DNA from: Chitinophagaceae bacterium
Lineage (GTDB): Bacteria > Bacteroidota > Bacteroidia > Chitinophagales > Chitinophagaceae
Direction of reading: 5' to 3'
Assembly (NCBI GenBank): GCA_016721385.1
Contig: JADKIE010000001.1
Coordinates: 483,501 to 547,500, forward strand
Length of the DNA: 64,000 bases
Positions within the stretch are counted from its first letter, which is position 1, and every line of letters starts with the position of its first letter. The notes under the pieces were generated by a model. The model was given only the letters and a program-made list of their open reading frames with translations. It was not told the DNA's origin and did no database searches. The position numbers and the translations under genes were made by a program. Below are positions 10,817 to 21,610 of this stretch, in pieces.

Positions 10817-12211
10817 TTAGTAGCCAAGAGCTACACAATTCCAGGTAATATTATAATCTACAGAGGCGTTGTCTGTATTAATTATTTTAGCAGTACAGGT
10901 AGTAACTCCTGTATTGGTATCCAATACACAGCCCCTTAGCACCAATATTACTCTGTCTAGTTCGCCTACAGTACCCCCGGTAGATTCTATATCACCCACT
11001 ACTACATATGGCGTAGAAGTGAAGCCACCACCAAAGGCAATAGATGTACTGGCAGAGGCATGTGCTCCCAATACGGCATGGAAATTAGCAGTAGTAAATC
11101 TGTATATACGCAGGTTTGCAGAAGAGTTTCCATTATATGCTACCCCTTTGCCATTATTTACAGTTGCACCACCATCAATAATTAAATTACTGCTTGATTT
11201 TATAGTTCCATTTACATCTAATTTATAGGCAGGGTTTGTTAAACCCAAACCAACATTACCGCCATTTTCTATTACCATTCTTGCTGTGCCATCTTCATTT
11301 ATATTATAGGTGTTTGTTCCAGAGGAATAATTCATTGTCCAATACTTAAAATCTGTTGAATTATAAATGGCTAAGGATCCATCATTTACTTGCAATTTGT
11401 AACTTGGGTTATTTGTACCAATGCCAACAAAGCCATCAATTATTGAATAACCAGAAGTATGAGCATTACCTAATACATCAAGTTTATAGTTGACTAAATT
11501 TGGAGTTCCAGTTCCAATATATAGCCCGTTTGCAATAATAGCATCGCCATTCACTGTTAATTTTGCAGATGGTGTAGATGCTCCAATTCTACATTGCCCG
11601 TATTGCTGTTGTAAATATTATTACCTAATACCAACCAGTTGCTGCCACCGCCGCCACCATTTAAATCTGTCCATGCAGTTCCGTTATAAAAAGAAAAATT
11701 ATTTGTAGTAGAATCGTACACCATTAAGCCTTTAGCAGGTGTTGCGATAGCATTTCTTTGAGCTGTTGTCATACGAGGAATTAGTAACCCCTTGTTAGTG
11801 CTGGTTATATCTAATGTGGCGCTTGCGTCTGCAATGGCATTCGTTGTATTTATTCCAATACCAGCACCATTGTCAGTCATTAAGCTGGGGGTTAATCCCC
11901 AGGGACTGTTAAATTTTGCAATTTTATTAGCCGCTCCGGTAATAATACCACTGTGTGAAATATTAATCCACGAAACGCCATTGTAAAACTGAAAACTGTT
12001 GGTGCTAGTATTAAATACCATCAACCCTTGTGCAGGGAGATGAAATGGTGTTCTTTTCCACATCTGTCATTCTTGGAATAAGCAGTCCTTTTGTGTTGCT
12101 GCTTATATCTAGTTGTGCAGATGAATTGGGTGTGTTGGTTCCAATGCCTACGCCTTGTGCATATCCAATTATGCTATTACTAAAAAATAAAAACAGAATA
12201 ATTTTTTTCAT
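10817..12211 (-). CDS. Secreted tail-fibre-like protein (frameshifted)
   Basis: Signal peptide (MKKIILFLFFSNSIIGYAQ) followed by GVGIGTNTPNSSAQLDIS and SNTKGLLIPRMTD, the same N-terminal module as in the proteins starting at 39 and 42759. That module occurs twice here (again as LDITSTNKGLLIPRMTTAQ). Then come several beta-solenoid units of the form 'GIGTNNPSYKLQVNG'. The C-terminal ~100 residues, from ANLRIYRFTTANF to NITWNCVALGY, form a separate cysteine-containing domain I do not recognise; there is no S74 domain. Frame breaks near 12045 and 11590 each need one base. About 470 residues in all. Likely an exported surface structural protein; its transcript ends at the hairpin at 10758-10786. 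Confidence 0.75.
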
Positions 12212-12340
12212 TTTGTTGCAGTTATAATTTCTGCATATTTACTCATCTATTTGCTGCCAAATGAATCTGGTTATTTAACGGATAAAAGTATTTATAAAAA
12301 GGTAGTAAAAGTGCTTCTTACAATAGTAGTTGCTTTAATT

Positions 12341-12348
12341 TATCTTCG
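12341..12348 (+). promoter_or_regulatory. Probable -7 promoter box of fmt
   Basis: TATCTTCG matches the Bacteroidota -7 consensus TAnnTTTG at 7 of 8 positions. It ends only 5 bases before the fmt ATG (12354), so the transcript would start at or next to the start codon. No clear -33 TTTG is visible at 19-21 bases upstream. Confidence 0.45.
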
Positions 12349-12353
12349 CAGTA

Positions 12354-13322
12354 ATGAAAGATTTTAAAGATTTACGCATTGTTTTTATGGGCACTCCCGA
12401 ATTTGCCGTAGCATCGCTGGATGCATTGGTAAAAGCTGGCTGTAATATTGTAGGTGTAATAACTGCACCCGATAAGCCTGCAGGCCGTGGAATGACGATG
12501 CAACAAAGTGCTGTAAAAAAATATGCAGTAGAAAATAACTTATACATTCTTCAACCAGAAAAATTAAAAGACACAGCATTTTTAGGTGAGTTAAAATCTT
12601 TAAACACCGATTTACAAATTGTAGTAGCATTTAGAATGTTACCCGAAGCTGTTTGGAATATGCCGCCTATGGGAAGTGTAAATTTGCATGGCAGTTTACT
12701 TCCGCAGTACCGTGGTGCAGCACCCATCAATTGGGCTGTTATTAATGACGAAAAACAAACAGGTGTAACCACCTTTAAATTAAAGCATGAAATAGATACC
12801 GGAGATATTTTATTGCAAGAATCTTTTCCTATTGGAGAAAATGATAGTGCTGGTGATGTACATGATAAAATGAAAGAAATTGGTGCAAATCTTTTAGTAA
12901 AAACAGTTAAGGGTTTGGCCAATGATACTTTAAAAGAAACCCCTCAACTTTCAACCTTGCCTACCGGCAGGCAGGCTCTCAATTCTCAACAATCAACTCT
13001 TCATCATGCTCCAAAAATTTTTACCGAAACTTGTAAAATAGACTTTGCTAAATCAGTTACAGAAGTACATAATTTAATAAGAGGCCTTTCTCCTTTTCCG
13101 GGTGCATTTACTTTTTTAGACGGAAAGATGTTGAAGATTTATAAAGCCGCCATATCTAAAGACGATTTACCGCATATAAACAAACCATACAAAACCGACG
13201 AAAAAACATTTTTACAATTTGCCTGTGCCGATGGATTTATTGATGTGCAGGAACTTCAATTAGAAGGAAAGAAAAAAATGAACATTCAGGATTTTTTAAG
13301 AGGTTACAGGTTTGCAAAATAA
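12354..13322 (+). CDS. fmt: Methionyl-tRNA formyltransferase
   Basis: 322 residues, the usual length. It transfers a formyl group from 10-formyl-THF to Met-tRNAfMet for translation initiation. The N-terminal Rossmann-like domain shows MGTPEFAVASLDAL, and the active site lies in VNLHGSLLPQYRGAAPINW (Asn and His of the catalytic set) with the Asp in HEIDTGDIL. The C-terminal OB-like domain runs from about residue 215 (APKIFTETCKIDF). Between the two domains, residues ~198-217, sits an insertion whose DNA carries a small palindromic repeat (see 12955-12975); it keeps the reading frame. The gene is monocistronic in appearance, with rpsA following 145 bases later under its own promoter. Confidence 0.97.
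   Translation: MKDFKDLRIVFMGTPEFAVASLDALVKAGCNIVGVITAPDKPAGRGMTMQQSAVKKYAVENNLYILQPEKLKDTAFLGELKSLNTDLQIVVAFRMLPEAVWNMPPMGSVNLHGSLLPQYRGAAPINWAVINDEKQTGVTTFKLKHEIDTGDILLQESFPIGENDSAGDVHDKMKEIGANLLVKTVKGLANDTLKETPQLSTLPTGRQALNSQQSTLHHAPKIFTETCKIDFAKSVTEVHNLIRGLSPFPGAFTFLDGKMLKIYKAAISKDDLPHINKPYKTDEKTFLQFACADGFIDVQELQLEGKKKMNIQDFLRGYRFAK
12955..12975 (+). repeat. Small palindromic (REP-like) element inside fmt
   Basis: CCTTGCCTACCGGCAGG with a further CAGG: the arms TGCCT and AGGCA flank ACCGGC. A related palindrome (ACCTGCC...GGCAGGT) sits at 49470-49490 at the end of another gene. On both sides of the fmt copy are similar low-complexity words (CTCAACTTTCAAC; TCAATTCTCAACAATCAAC). The insertion is in frame and falls in the interdomain linker. 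Confidence 0.7.
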
Positions 13323-13428
13323 GCTGCTTTAATTTATTGATTTTCATTATATTATAATTATTGGGATTAAATCAATCATCTTACTCAATAAAACCTGCGT
13401 TTTTACTGCAAAAAAGCCTAAAAAACTG

Positions 13429-13460
13429 TACCTTTGCCGTCCGTTAAAAAAACAAGCGGA
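13429..13460 (+). promoter_or_regulatory. rpsA promoter -7 box and leader motif
   Basis: TACCTTTG (13429-13436) is an exact TAnnTTTG box. It is followed at once by GCCGTCCGTTAAAAAAAC, which closely matches the sequence after the rpsF promoter (56843-56869). The rpsA ATG is at 13468, giving a leader of roughly 28 bases. Confidence 0.75.
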
Positions 13461-13467
13461 TAATTTT

Positions 13468-15425
13468 ATGTCATTTACTATTAACAAACAACTAAACGCA
13501 GATGCACAGGAAGGGTCGGCTACAGATAATGTAGTTGAAACTGCTGCGGTAACAAATGTGCCTGTTGAGGAAGTAACTGCTACCGAACCGGTAGTTGTTG
13601 AAAAACAAGTTGAAGAAGTTTTGGCAACTGCCCACGACGATTTTGACTGGAGTGTTGACAAACGTAACGTAACAAGCTACAAAGCCGATGAAAGAGCTAA
13701 GTACGACACCGTTTACGACAACACCTTTAAACAAATTAACGATGGCGAAATGATTCAGGCTACGGTAGAATCATTAACCAAAACAGATGCTGTTGTAAAC
13801 ATTGGTTTTAAAAGTGATGGATTGATTTCTTTAAACGAATTCCGTGATATTCCCGGAGGCGTTAAAGTTGGCGATGTAATTGAAGTAATGTAGTAGAAAA
13901 AGAAGACAGAGAAGGCAACTTACATCTTAGCCGCAAACAAGCCCGTACAAGCAGAGCCTGGGAGCGTATTGTAGAAGTACACAAAACCGGCGAAATTGTT
14001 ACCGGTTTGGTTACCAGCAAAACAAAAGGTGGTTTAATTGTAGATGTATTTGGTATGGAAACTTTCTTACCGGGTAGTCAAATTGATGTTAAACCGGTTA
14101 CCGATTACGATCAGTTTGTAAACAAAACAATGGAATTTAAAGTGGTTAAAATTAACGAGGCAATTAAAAATGCTGTTGTTAGTCATAAAGCACTTATCGA
14201 AAGCGATATTGAAGCTCAAAGAGCCGAAATTATTGGTAAGTTAGAAAAAGGTCAGGTGTTAGAAGGTACAATCAAAAATATTACAGATTTTGGTGCATTC
14301 TTAGATTTAGGCGGTTTAGATGGTTTACTATACATTACCGATATTTCTTGGGGCCGTATTACACACCCAAGTGAGGTGTTAAAGATGGATCAAAAAGTAA
14401 ATGTAGTTGTATTAGACTTTGATGATGATAAAAAACGTATCAGCTTAGGTTTAAAACAATTAACGCCTCATCCTTGGGATACTTTAGCCGAAGGCTTAAA
14501 AGAAGGTGAAATTGTAAAAGGTAAAGTAGTAAATATTGAAGACTACGGTGCTTTCTTAGAAATTACACCAGGTGTTGAAGGTTTAGTACATGTAAGCGAA
14601 ATCACATGGGCTAACACACCAATCAACGCCAAAGAGTTCTTCAAATTGGGCGATGAGCATGAAGCTAAAGTTGTAACACTTGATAAAGAAACTCGTAAAA
14701 TGAGTTTAAGTATTAAGCAAATGACCGAAGATCCATGGACCGGTATTGATACTACCTTCCCAGAAGGAAGCAAACATACAGGTACTGTTAAAAACATTAC
14801 TCCTTACGGCGTATTTGTAGAGTTAACAACCGGTATTGGTGGTATGATTCATATTAGCGATTTAAGCTGGTTAAAGCGTTTTAATAACCCTACCGAGTAT
14901 ACTAAAGTTGGTAATACAATTGATGTGGTTATTATGAACATTGACAAAGAAAACCGCAAATTACAATTAGGCCATAAGCAAATTGAAGAAGATCCTTGGA
15001 ATACTTTAGAAGGTACTTTCCCTGTAGGTAGTGAGCATGATGCAACGGTTGTTAAAAAAGACGACAAAGGCGCTGTAGTTCAATTACCATACGGTTTAGA
15101 AGGATTTGCACCAACCCGTCATTTAATGAAAGAAGATGGTAAGAGTATTGGTGTAGATGAAACTGCTAAGTTTATTGTAATAGAGTTTGACAGAAACGAT
15201 AAGCGTATTGTTTTAAGCCATACTCGTATGTGGGAGCAGGTAATTGAAGAAGAAAAACAAGCAGTTGTTAAAGAAAAGAAAGCAGAGGCTGAAGTAACTA
15301 AAAAAGCAGTTAAAAACTTGCAAAGCAAAGTTGAAAAATCTACTTTAGGTGATATTGGCGCATTGGCCGATTTAAAAGCTAAAATGGATGGCGATGCTGC
15401 TGCAGAAGCTGCAAAAAGTGAATAA
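13468..15425 (+). CDS. rpsA: 30S ribosomal protein S1 (one frameshift)
   Basis: About 650 residues with an acidic N-terminal extension and a run of S1 (OB-fold) RNA-binding domains, seen as repeated units such as GTIKNITDFGAFLDLGGLDG, GKVVNIEDYGAFLEI, GTVKNITPYGVFVEL, each ending near 'RKMSLSIKQ'. S1 recruits mRNA to the 30S subunit and is essential. The frame breaks at about 13890: restoring one G in 'GTAATG(G)TAGTAG' gives IEVMVVEKEDREGNLHLSRK without a stop. Since the gene is essential and the protein continues perfectly after the shift, this is best explained by a sequencing deletion. It is transcribed alone from the promoter at 13429 and terminated at 15449. Confidence 0.95.
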
Positions 15426-15448
15426 GTTTTAAAGCACTTTTAATACTA

Positions 15449-15477
15449 ATCCCCGGGCAGTGGCTCGGGGATTTTTT
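15449..15477 (+). terminator. Rho-independent terminator after rpsA
   Basis: ATCCCCG and CGGGGAT pair around a short loop (GGCAGTGGCT) and are followed by TTTTTT, 24 bases after the rpsA stop. Confidence 0.9.
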
Positions 15478-15544
15478 GTGGTTTTTAATGCAATTTTAAA
15501 GTTTCTGCACTGTTTTCTTTGCCCCCGAAAAATACTCTTCCACA

Positions 15545-17607
15545 TCAGGTTAAAAAAGATTTAGTAATATCTCTTTTATAATCAATTTCTTCGGTTCTTG
15601 TAACTCCGTTAGTGGGGTTATTGTTTTTCATTAAAGCATTGGCCAAAAAAGTCTGCAGGCCTTTCTTCTTCACATCTCCCGAATCAAGTTTCAAAACTTC
15701 AATTTTAAGATTATTATACAAGAAAGTTTCGGAACCTTTGGCCGAGTAATTGTTGCCGGTTAAATTATATGTAAGTTTATTCACCCGGCCTTTTTTTATA
15801 GATGTCATTCCAAGCGGCTCAATCATAGGGTTTAAGCTTACCGCATCAAATCCGCCGACGGAGCCGGAAATTTCAAAATTACCATCGCTGTTGTTTAGCG
15901 CAAGTTTCCACACCGAGTGTAACTTGCTTATGCCCATAAAGCCTGCCGTTGCATCCAGTATAAGTAAATTGTTACTGCTTATTACATTGCGGATATTTGT
16001 TACGTTAGATATAGAACTATTAATATTCTTAAAAAATACGGTGCCTATTTTTTGGGATATAAAGGCTTTTTCGGTATATACAATTAACCCGTTTCTAATA
16101 TTTATTTTTTTTATGTTGAAAGGGAATTTTATTGTTTGCATCAACTGCTGTGGATATTTACCAACTTTGCTGCTGAGGTCTTCCGCAATGGTTCTGTCTC
16201 TGTAAATTTTTATAAAAGGCTGCAGGTTTGCCTCAGCTGCTTCAAGCTTTAATTGAGTCATAAGTAATCTGGTATCAATATCTGTTAGTTGAATATTATT
16301 AAATTCAAGGTTGTACAGATCTTGCTGATGCGTAATGGTTTTACTGAAAGCTACCTCATTTACTTGTGGCTTAACTGTAAAGTTTTTTATAAGCAGGGAA
16401 GCATTGTTATTATTGATAATAAAAGCGCCTACATTCACTTTGTATCTACTATTTTCTGTTAAAAAAGAAAATCCGTCGCCGGATAGCTGCCAGTTACTGT
16501 TACTGATAAGGTTTTTTAAATTGGTACCCGAATGTAATTTTTGAATTTCACTGGCATTGAATTTTACATGGTTAATAACAATGGGCGCTTTACCGGGTTT
16601 TGCTTTGTTATAGATTAAAATTTTTGTGTTACCCACATCAACTTTATTTACCTGTGCTTCATCAAAATAATTATTGTCAATTTCAATCTCACTATTGGAA
16701 TAGCCTGCATCGTTTTTTGGCTTGGTGTAAAAAGTAAGCATCCCTCCATCTGTTTTAAGTTCTTCTGCATGTAGCTGCTGCTGCGTTATAAATGCGTTTG
16801 TAGATATGTTGTTGATGAATGTATTATTAATATCAAATACTAACTTCCCATCACTGTTTTTTTGCCGGAAATTTTTAAGGTAAATGAATTTTTCAGGGCA
16901 TTATATTCCACATCCGTAAATGTGGCCTGGTTTTTATCGCCTTTAACATAAACCTCTTTCACTTTTGCAACCATATCTTTTACAAAATAGCTAATGATAT
17001 TTTGGTAATTTCTGGTACTGTCTATTCTAAATTTCTTTAGTCGCATATTGATATCCCGGAGTGCAATATTTGGTTGGCCTGTTTTATCCGTATAAATTAA
17101 ATCTCCATTTTCAATGGCGATTTCGCCTGCATTAATACTTTTAAATTTGCCCAATAATTTTTCATAAATAGCCAGGCTGTCATCGCTGTTCAGTATTTTC
17201 TTTTCTTTTTTGCCTGCCTTAATAATATACACAACCGGGTGCTTTATTAAAACTAAATTTGCTTCTACCAATGTATTGCTGATAAGGCCGGGAATATTAC
17301 CACCTTTTATCATCACTTCATCAATCTGTATATTATAAATAGTTGCTGAAGAAGCTGTATCAAAAAGCAATAGCTGTCTTTGTAAAGAATCGGATTGAAG
17401 AGTAAGATTAAAGAAAGAAGCATTACCGGCAACCTCATCTATGAAAGAACTGTCGTAACGAATAAAATACAAACTGTCCGATCCTTTGCTGATGGCATTT
17501 TCAATCGTATTTTTAATAATGCTTTTTTTATTTTGCTGCCAGTAAAACCATCCACCAATAACAGCCAACACAATTACAACAAGAATTACTTTCAGTGATT
17601 TTATCAA
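15545..17607 (-). CDS. Large membrane-anchored protein, AsmA/DUF748-like (one frameshift)
   Basis: About 690 residues after rejoining. An N-terminal membrane anchor (SLKVILVVIVLAVIGGWFYW) is followed by a long, repetitive beta-rich region with phrases typical of AsmA-like/TamB-like envelope proteins (INIRNGLIVYTEK; ISVNAGEIAIENGDLIYTDK-type units 'I.NG.I.Y.D'; a late GSVGGFDAVSLNPMIEPLG). AsmA-like proteins bridge the periplasm and help move phospholipid to the outer membrane; that role is inferred from family resemblance. The frame breaks near 16857 in a run of eight T (plus strand), after KISGKK; the other frame continues NSDGKLVFDINNTFINNIS and joins the second half. No obvious operon partners. 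Confidence 0.65.
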
Positions 17608-17719
17608 AATAGGTTTTGTTAAATGTAATTACAAAGGTAGGCTCAATGCAATTGCTTTGCCCGAATATTGTATTACACAAAAAATGACTATTTAATACCC
17701 TCCTTTATAAAAATAAACT

Positions 17720-20088
17720 TTACTCCGCCATCATCTCCTTTACAACACTAATAACATCTTCGGTATTAGGTTTGCTAAAATAATCGCCATCACTTCCGTA
17801 GCTTGGGCGGTGGGCTTGTGCAGTAAGTGTACGTGGTGCTACATCTAAATATTTATAGCCGCCTTGCTCTTCCATTACTTTGTTAAACATGTAAGCAGCT
17901 GCTCCTCCGGGCACATCTTCATCTACAAAAAGTATTCTGTTTGTTTTTTGTAAACTTATTACAATGCTGTGGTTAATATCAAACGGCAATAATGTTTGTA
18001 CATCTATCACCTCACAACTTATATTTTGCTTAGTTAAGGTTTCAACGGCTTCTTGCACAATTCGCAATGTAGAGCCATAGGTTACTATAGTTACATCTGT
18101 ACCTTGGTTTACAATTTCAGGTACTCCTAACGGCACCGTATAGGCCAATAAATTAGATGGTAGTTTTTCTTTAAGACGGTAGCCATTTAAACATTCAATA
18201 ATTAATCCGGGATCGTTACTTTGTAACAATGTGTTGTACATACCCACAGCCTGCGTCATATTACGGGGTACACATATATACATGCCACGTAGTGCATTTA
18301 TTATCATACCCATTGGAGAGCCACTATGCCAAATACCTTCTAACCTATGGCCTCTTGTACGTACTATTAACGGGCAACTTTGTTGACCTGCGGTTCTAAA
18401 ATGTGTGGTGCAAACATCATCACTTAAAGGTTGCAAACCATACAGCAAATAATCTAAATACTGTATTTCGGCAATTGGGCGCAAGCCACGTAAAGCAAGG
18501 CCTATACCCTGCCCCATTATGGTAAGTTCTCTTATTCCAGTATCTAAAATGCGGCGCTTACCATGCTTTTCCTGCAAGCCGCTAAAGCCCTGATTTACAT
18601 CGCCTATTTGCCCAAGGTCTTCCCCAAAAGCAATTACTTTTCATTAGTTTCAAACAGTGCATCAAAATAATTATTTAATACCTCAAAGCCATTTACCGTT
18701 GATGCATCATCGGCATAATAAGGTTTTATTTCGGCAACTTTTAAGGCAGATTTTTCTCCTTCGTTATACAATTTGGTATTGTATAATTTTTTGTTTTCTG
18801 TTTTTAATTGTTGATAGTATGCTGCTAATTCAGGTGCGTTCTCTACCTCATCCAACACGATTGCTATAGCTTTTAAAACATCTCTACGCAATGGCTCTTT
18901 AATACTTTGTAAAGTAGCCATACTATCTTTAACGGCAGCGTTTTCGGCGTAAACACTCATTAACTCTATAGTTTTTTGTACTTGCGTTTTAATAGGATTA
19001 ATATAATTATCCCATGCCGTTTGTTTACTTTGTTTGGTAATTTCTTTTGCGTTTTCTTCTATTGTAACCAGTTCTTCTTCCTCGGCCAACGCATTTTCTA
19101 AAATCCACTCTCTCATTTGTTTTATACAATCCCACTCTTTTTCCCATTCCAATCTTTCGGCACTTTTATATCTTTCGTGACTGCCCGATGTGGAGTGCCC
19201 TTGCGGCTGAGTAATTTCCTCTACATGAAAAACGGCAGGTATATGAGTTTCTCTTATTTTTTCTATTGCCGGCTCCAAAATTTCACACATACCGGCATAA
19301 TCCCAACCTTTAAGTTTATAAATATCTATTCCATTTGTGCCTTCGGTTTTTTGAAAACCGCTAAGAACATCCGAAATAGAACTTTTTGTAGTTTGAAACT
19401 TTTTGGGCACCGAAATCCCATAACCATTATCCCAAACAAAAACGGCTAACGGCACTTGCAGCACTCCTGCGGCATTAATGGTTTCCCAAAAATGCCCTTC
19501 GCTGGTAGAAGAATCGCCAATGGTGCAAAAGCAAACTTCGTTACCGTTGGTGCTTAAATCTTTTAAATTTTGTAAGCCTTCTATTTTACGAAAAGCTTTT
19601 GAAGCATAAGCCAAGCCTAATCCACGAGGCATTTGTCCTGCTGTAGGTGCAATATCGCTGCTTACGTTTTTGGTATTAGCCAAAGGCAGCCATTCTCCAT
19701 TTTCATTTACCATTTTTGTGGCAAAATGGGCATTCATTTGGCGGCCTGCACTAAACGGATCGTATGCTACATTTGGGTTAGCATACAATTGCGAAAAAAA
19801 CTGCTCAATAGTTGCCAACCCACTGGCAAACATAAAAGTTTGATCTCGGTAATAACCACTCCTGAAATCACCAGGCTTAAAAAATTTAGCCATTGCAACC
19901 TGTGCAACCTCTTGACCATCGCCAAAAATGCCAAATTTGGCTTTTCCGGTAAGTACTTCTTTACGCCCTAAAAGGCTGGTTTCCCGGCTTTGGCATACAA
20001 TTTTATAATCGGCTAATACTGCATTTCTAAAAGTATCAAAACTTAATTTATCCTGTAAAAATGCATCTGTATTGGTAGTATTTTCCAT
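17720..20088 (-). CDS. Fused alpha/beta E1 subunit of a branched-chain-type 2-oxoacid dehydrogenase (one frameshift)
   Basis: About 790 residues. The first ~480 residues are the E1-alpha half: thiamine-diphosphate site in CTIGDSSTSEGHFWETINAA (GDxxxSEG...N), upstream SDIAPTAGQMPRGLGLAYA, and GHSTSGSHERYKS. The second ~300 residues are the E1-beta half, with LRPIAEIQYLDYLL and the transketolase C-terminal domain (LLPFDINHSI; RILFVDEDVPGGAAAYM). Such fusions are common in Bacteroidota and decarboxylate 2-oxoisovalerate-type acids for the lipoyl E2, which is not in this window. At ~18642 one A is missing: FETNEK then stop, whereas the restored frame reads ETNEKVIAFGEDLGQIGD and passes straight into the beta half. 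Substrate choice (branched-chain rather than pyruvate) is inferred. Confidence 0.9.
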
Positions 20089-20213
20089 ATTGCAATTATG
20101 TAATACAAAAATAGAAATAATAAGGCAGCTTTGTTAATAATTAGCTAAGGCACTTACAATTTGCAACGAATTTAAACGTTTTAGTATCTTTACTACATAA
20201 TAATAAACCATAT

Positions 20214-20702
20214 ATGAAAAAATTTGTTACTTTTTTGGCTTTCGCAATTAATTTTTCGATTGCTTCTGCTCAATCATCTCCTGCTATTACAGCAGTAAGT
20301 GAGGCGGCAAAACCACTTGACGCTGTTGCCGTAACTGCCGCCGAGGAAAATTTATTGGTTAAAGAAACCGAATACAATTTTGGCAAAATTCCGCAAGGCA
20401 AACCGGTAACACATATTTTTGAAGTGGTAAACACAGGTAAAACAGCTTTTAAAATTGGTAATGTAGTTGCAAGTTGCGGATGTACAACACCTGTTTGGGA
20501 AAAAGACAAAATTCTTGCTGCCGGCGAAACCACCAAAATTACTGTAGGCTATAATGCTGCAGCAGAAGGAAGTTTTACTAAACAAATCACAATTACATAC
20601 AACGAAAGTCAGGTAAAGGTAATTACAATAAAAGGCGAAGTTTGGAAAACACCCAACGCATCTGCACCGGAAAATAATGCCGCAAACGATTTAAAAAACT
20701 AA
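20214..20702 (+). CDS. DUF1573 secreted protein
   Basis: 162 residues. Signal peptide (MKKFVTFLAFAINFSIASA), then the DUF1573 core: YNFGKIPQGKPVTHIFEVVN, VVASCGCTTPVWEK and TITYNESQVKVITIKGEV. The family is an Ig-like, ASPM/SPD-2/Hydin-related fold found in many exported Bacteroidota proteins. The SCGCT motif is its most conserved part. Its biochemical role is not established. The next gene, 27 bases downstream, encodes a paralogue; both end before a strong terminator, so the two form an operon. Confidence 0.88.
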   Translation: MKKFVTFLAFAINFSIASAQSSPAITAVSEAAKPLDAVAVTAAEENLLVKETEYNFGKIPQGKPVTHIFEVVNTGKTAFKIGNVVASCGCTTPVWEKDKILAAGETTKITVGYNAAAEGSFTKQITITYNESQVKVITIKGEVWKTPNASAPENNAANDLKN

Positions 20703-20729
20703 ACAAAAAAATAAAAAAAACACATTAAC

Positions 20730-21248
20730 ATGAAAAAATTATTCTTAGCTCTAAGTGTACTTTCTTTAACAACTGTAGCTTTTGCACAAAAGAAAGCCGA
20801 AGATGTTGCAAAATTTGCAACCGAAACAATTGACCAGGGTAAATTAATGCAAAACAAGCCCGAGGATGCAAAGTTTATTGTTACCAATGTTGGTAAAGAA
20901 CCATTAGTTATTGAGCAGGCAAACCCAACTTGTGGTTGCACAATGGGTGATTATACCAAATCTCCTATCCCTGTAGGTGGCACTGGTTATATTACTGCAA
21001 GATTTAATGCTGCTGCTCCTGGTCATTTTGAAAAGCACCTTACTGTAAAATTTGCAGGTGTAGATGAAATGAAAAGCATTACCATTAAAGGAGATGTATT
21101 AGCCGAAGCAGAATATGTAGCCTGGCAAGCAGAAAATGCAAAATTAAAAGCTGCTGAAGTTAAAGTTGCTGCACCCGTTGCTGCTCCTGCAAAAACAAGT
21201 AAAAGATCTAAAAGGGCAACAAAACCTGTGGCTGTAAAAACAAAATAA
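20730..21248 (+). CDS. DUF1573 secreted protein (paralogue)
   Basis: 172 residues. Signal peptide (MKKLFLALSVLSLTTVAFA), then a DUF1573 core with FATETIDQGKLMQNKPEDAKF, NPTCGCTMGDYTKSP (the conserved CGC) and LTVKFAGVDEMKSITIKGDV. After the core comes an alanine/lysine-rich tail (residues ~125-172: KLKAAEVKVAAPVAAPAK, RSKRATK), which looks disordered and basic and may contact the cell wall or nucleic acid. It is the second gene of the DUF1573 pair. Ends 22 bases before a perfect-stem terminator. Confidence 0.88.
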   Translation: MKKLFLALSVLSLTTVAFAQKKAEDVAKFATETIDQGKLMQNKPEDAKFIVTNVGKEPLVIEQANPTCGCTMGDYTKSPIPVGGTGYITARFNAAAPGHFEKHLTVKFAGVDEMKSITIKGDVLAEAEYVAWQAENAKLKAAEVKVAAPVAAPAKTSKRSKRATKPVAVKTK

Positions 21249-21270
21249 TATTTAATTTTTATAAATATCT

Positions 21271-21304
21271 TAAACCCTTAGTAGTTTTACTAAGGGTTTA
21301 TTTT
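21271..21304 (+). terminator. Terminator of the DUF1573 pair
   Basis: TAAACCCTTAGTA and TACTAAGGGTTTA form a perfect 13-bp stem with a 4-base loop (GTTT), followed by TTTT. Confidence 0.9.
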
Positions 21305-21344
21305 GCACAAAACATAATAAAAAGATAACGCTAACGTTTAATTG

Positions 21345-21497
21345 CTGTCCAAACATTGAAAAACCAAACCATTAAAACTTTTTAACCCTTACACATTAAA
21401 TCAATCCTTACAAAAGTCGGTGTAAAAACCTGTAAAGATTTTTGTTTTTATGGATTGTTTGGATATCAAAAAAGCCTCACTTTGTGGGGCTTTTTTA
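21345..21497 (+). ncRNA. Candidate small RNA, rod-shaped, possibly 6S-like
   Basis: The 310 bases between the DUF1573 terminator and the peroxiredoxin gene hold no convincing ORF but do hold a self-contained unit. A -7-like box TAACGTTT (21332-21339, 7 of 8 to TAnnTTTG) is followed by arms that fold back: TGTCCAAACA (21346-21355) with TGTTTGGATA (21456-21465), and CCATTAAAAC (21369-21378) with GTTTTTATGG (21444-21453, one mismatch). The arms are separated by a 13-base bulge on one side and 2 on the other. Inside, TTACAC (21389-21394) pairs with GTGTAA (21420-21425). A rho-independent terminator follows directly. A long rod with an asymmetric bulge is the shape of 6S RNA; that identity is inference. 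Confidence 0.5.
21468..21496 (+). terminator. Rho-independent terminator of the candidate small RNA
   Basis: AAAAAAGCC-T-CAC, loop TTT, GTG-G-GGC then TTTTTT: a 12-bp stem with one T/G pair. It lies ~115 bases upstream of the peroxiredoxin ATG and 170 bases after the previous terminator, so some transcript must begin between the two. Confidence 0.88.
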
Positions 21498-21610
21498 CGT
21501 TATTTTACACACATTTTTTAGCTGTTCGCCGGTTTTATATTATTTTTACACCAATCAAACAAAAACATAAAACTCGTTGTTTAGTTACAAAATTACTTAT
21601 TTATAAAATC

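Noticed and set aside
13880..13900. Programmed frameshift in rpsA
   Set aside because: No slippery heptamer or downstream structure is apparent, S1 is not known to use one, and the same kind of single-base loss occurs in about twenty genes here.
21455..21610. N-terminal extension of the peroxiredoxin
   Set aside because: It would be translated through the small-RNA terminator hairpin; the family starts at the ATG at 21611.
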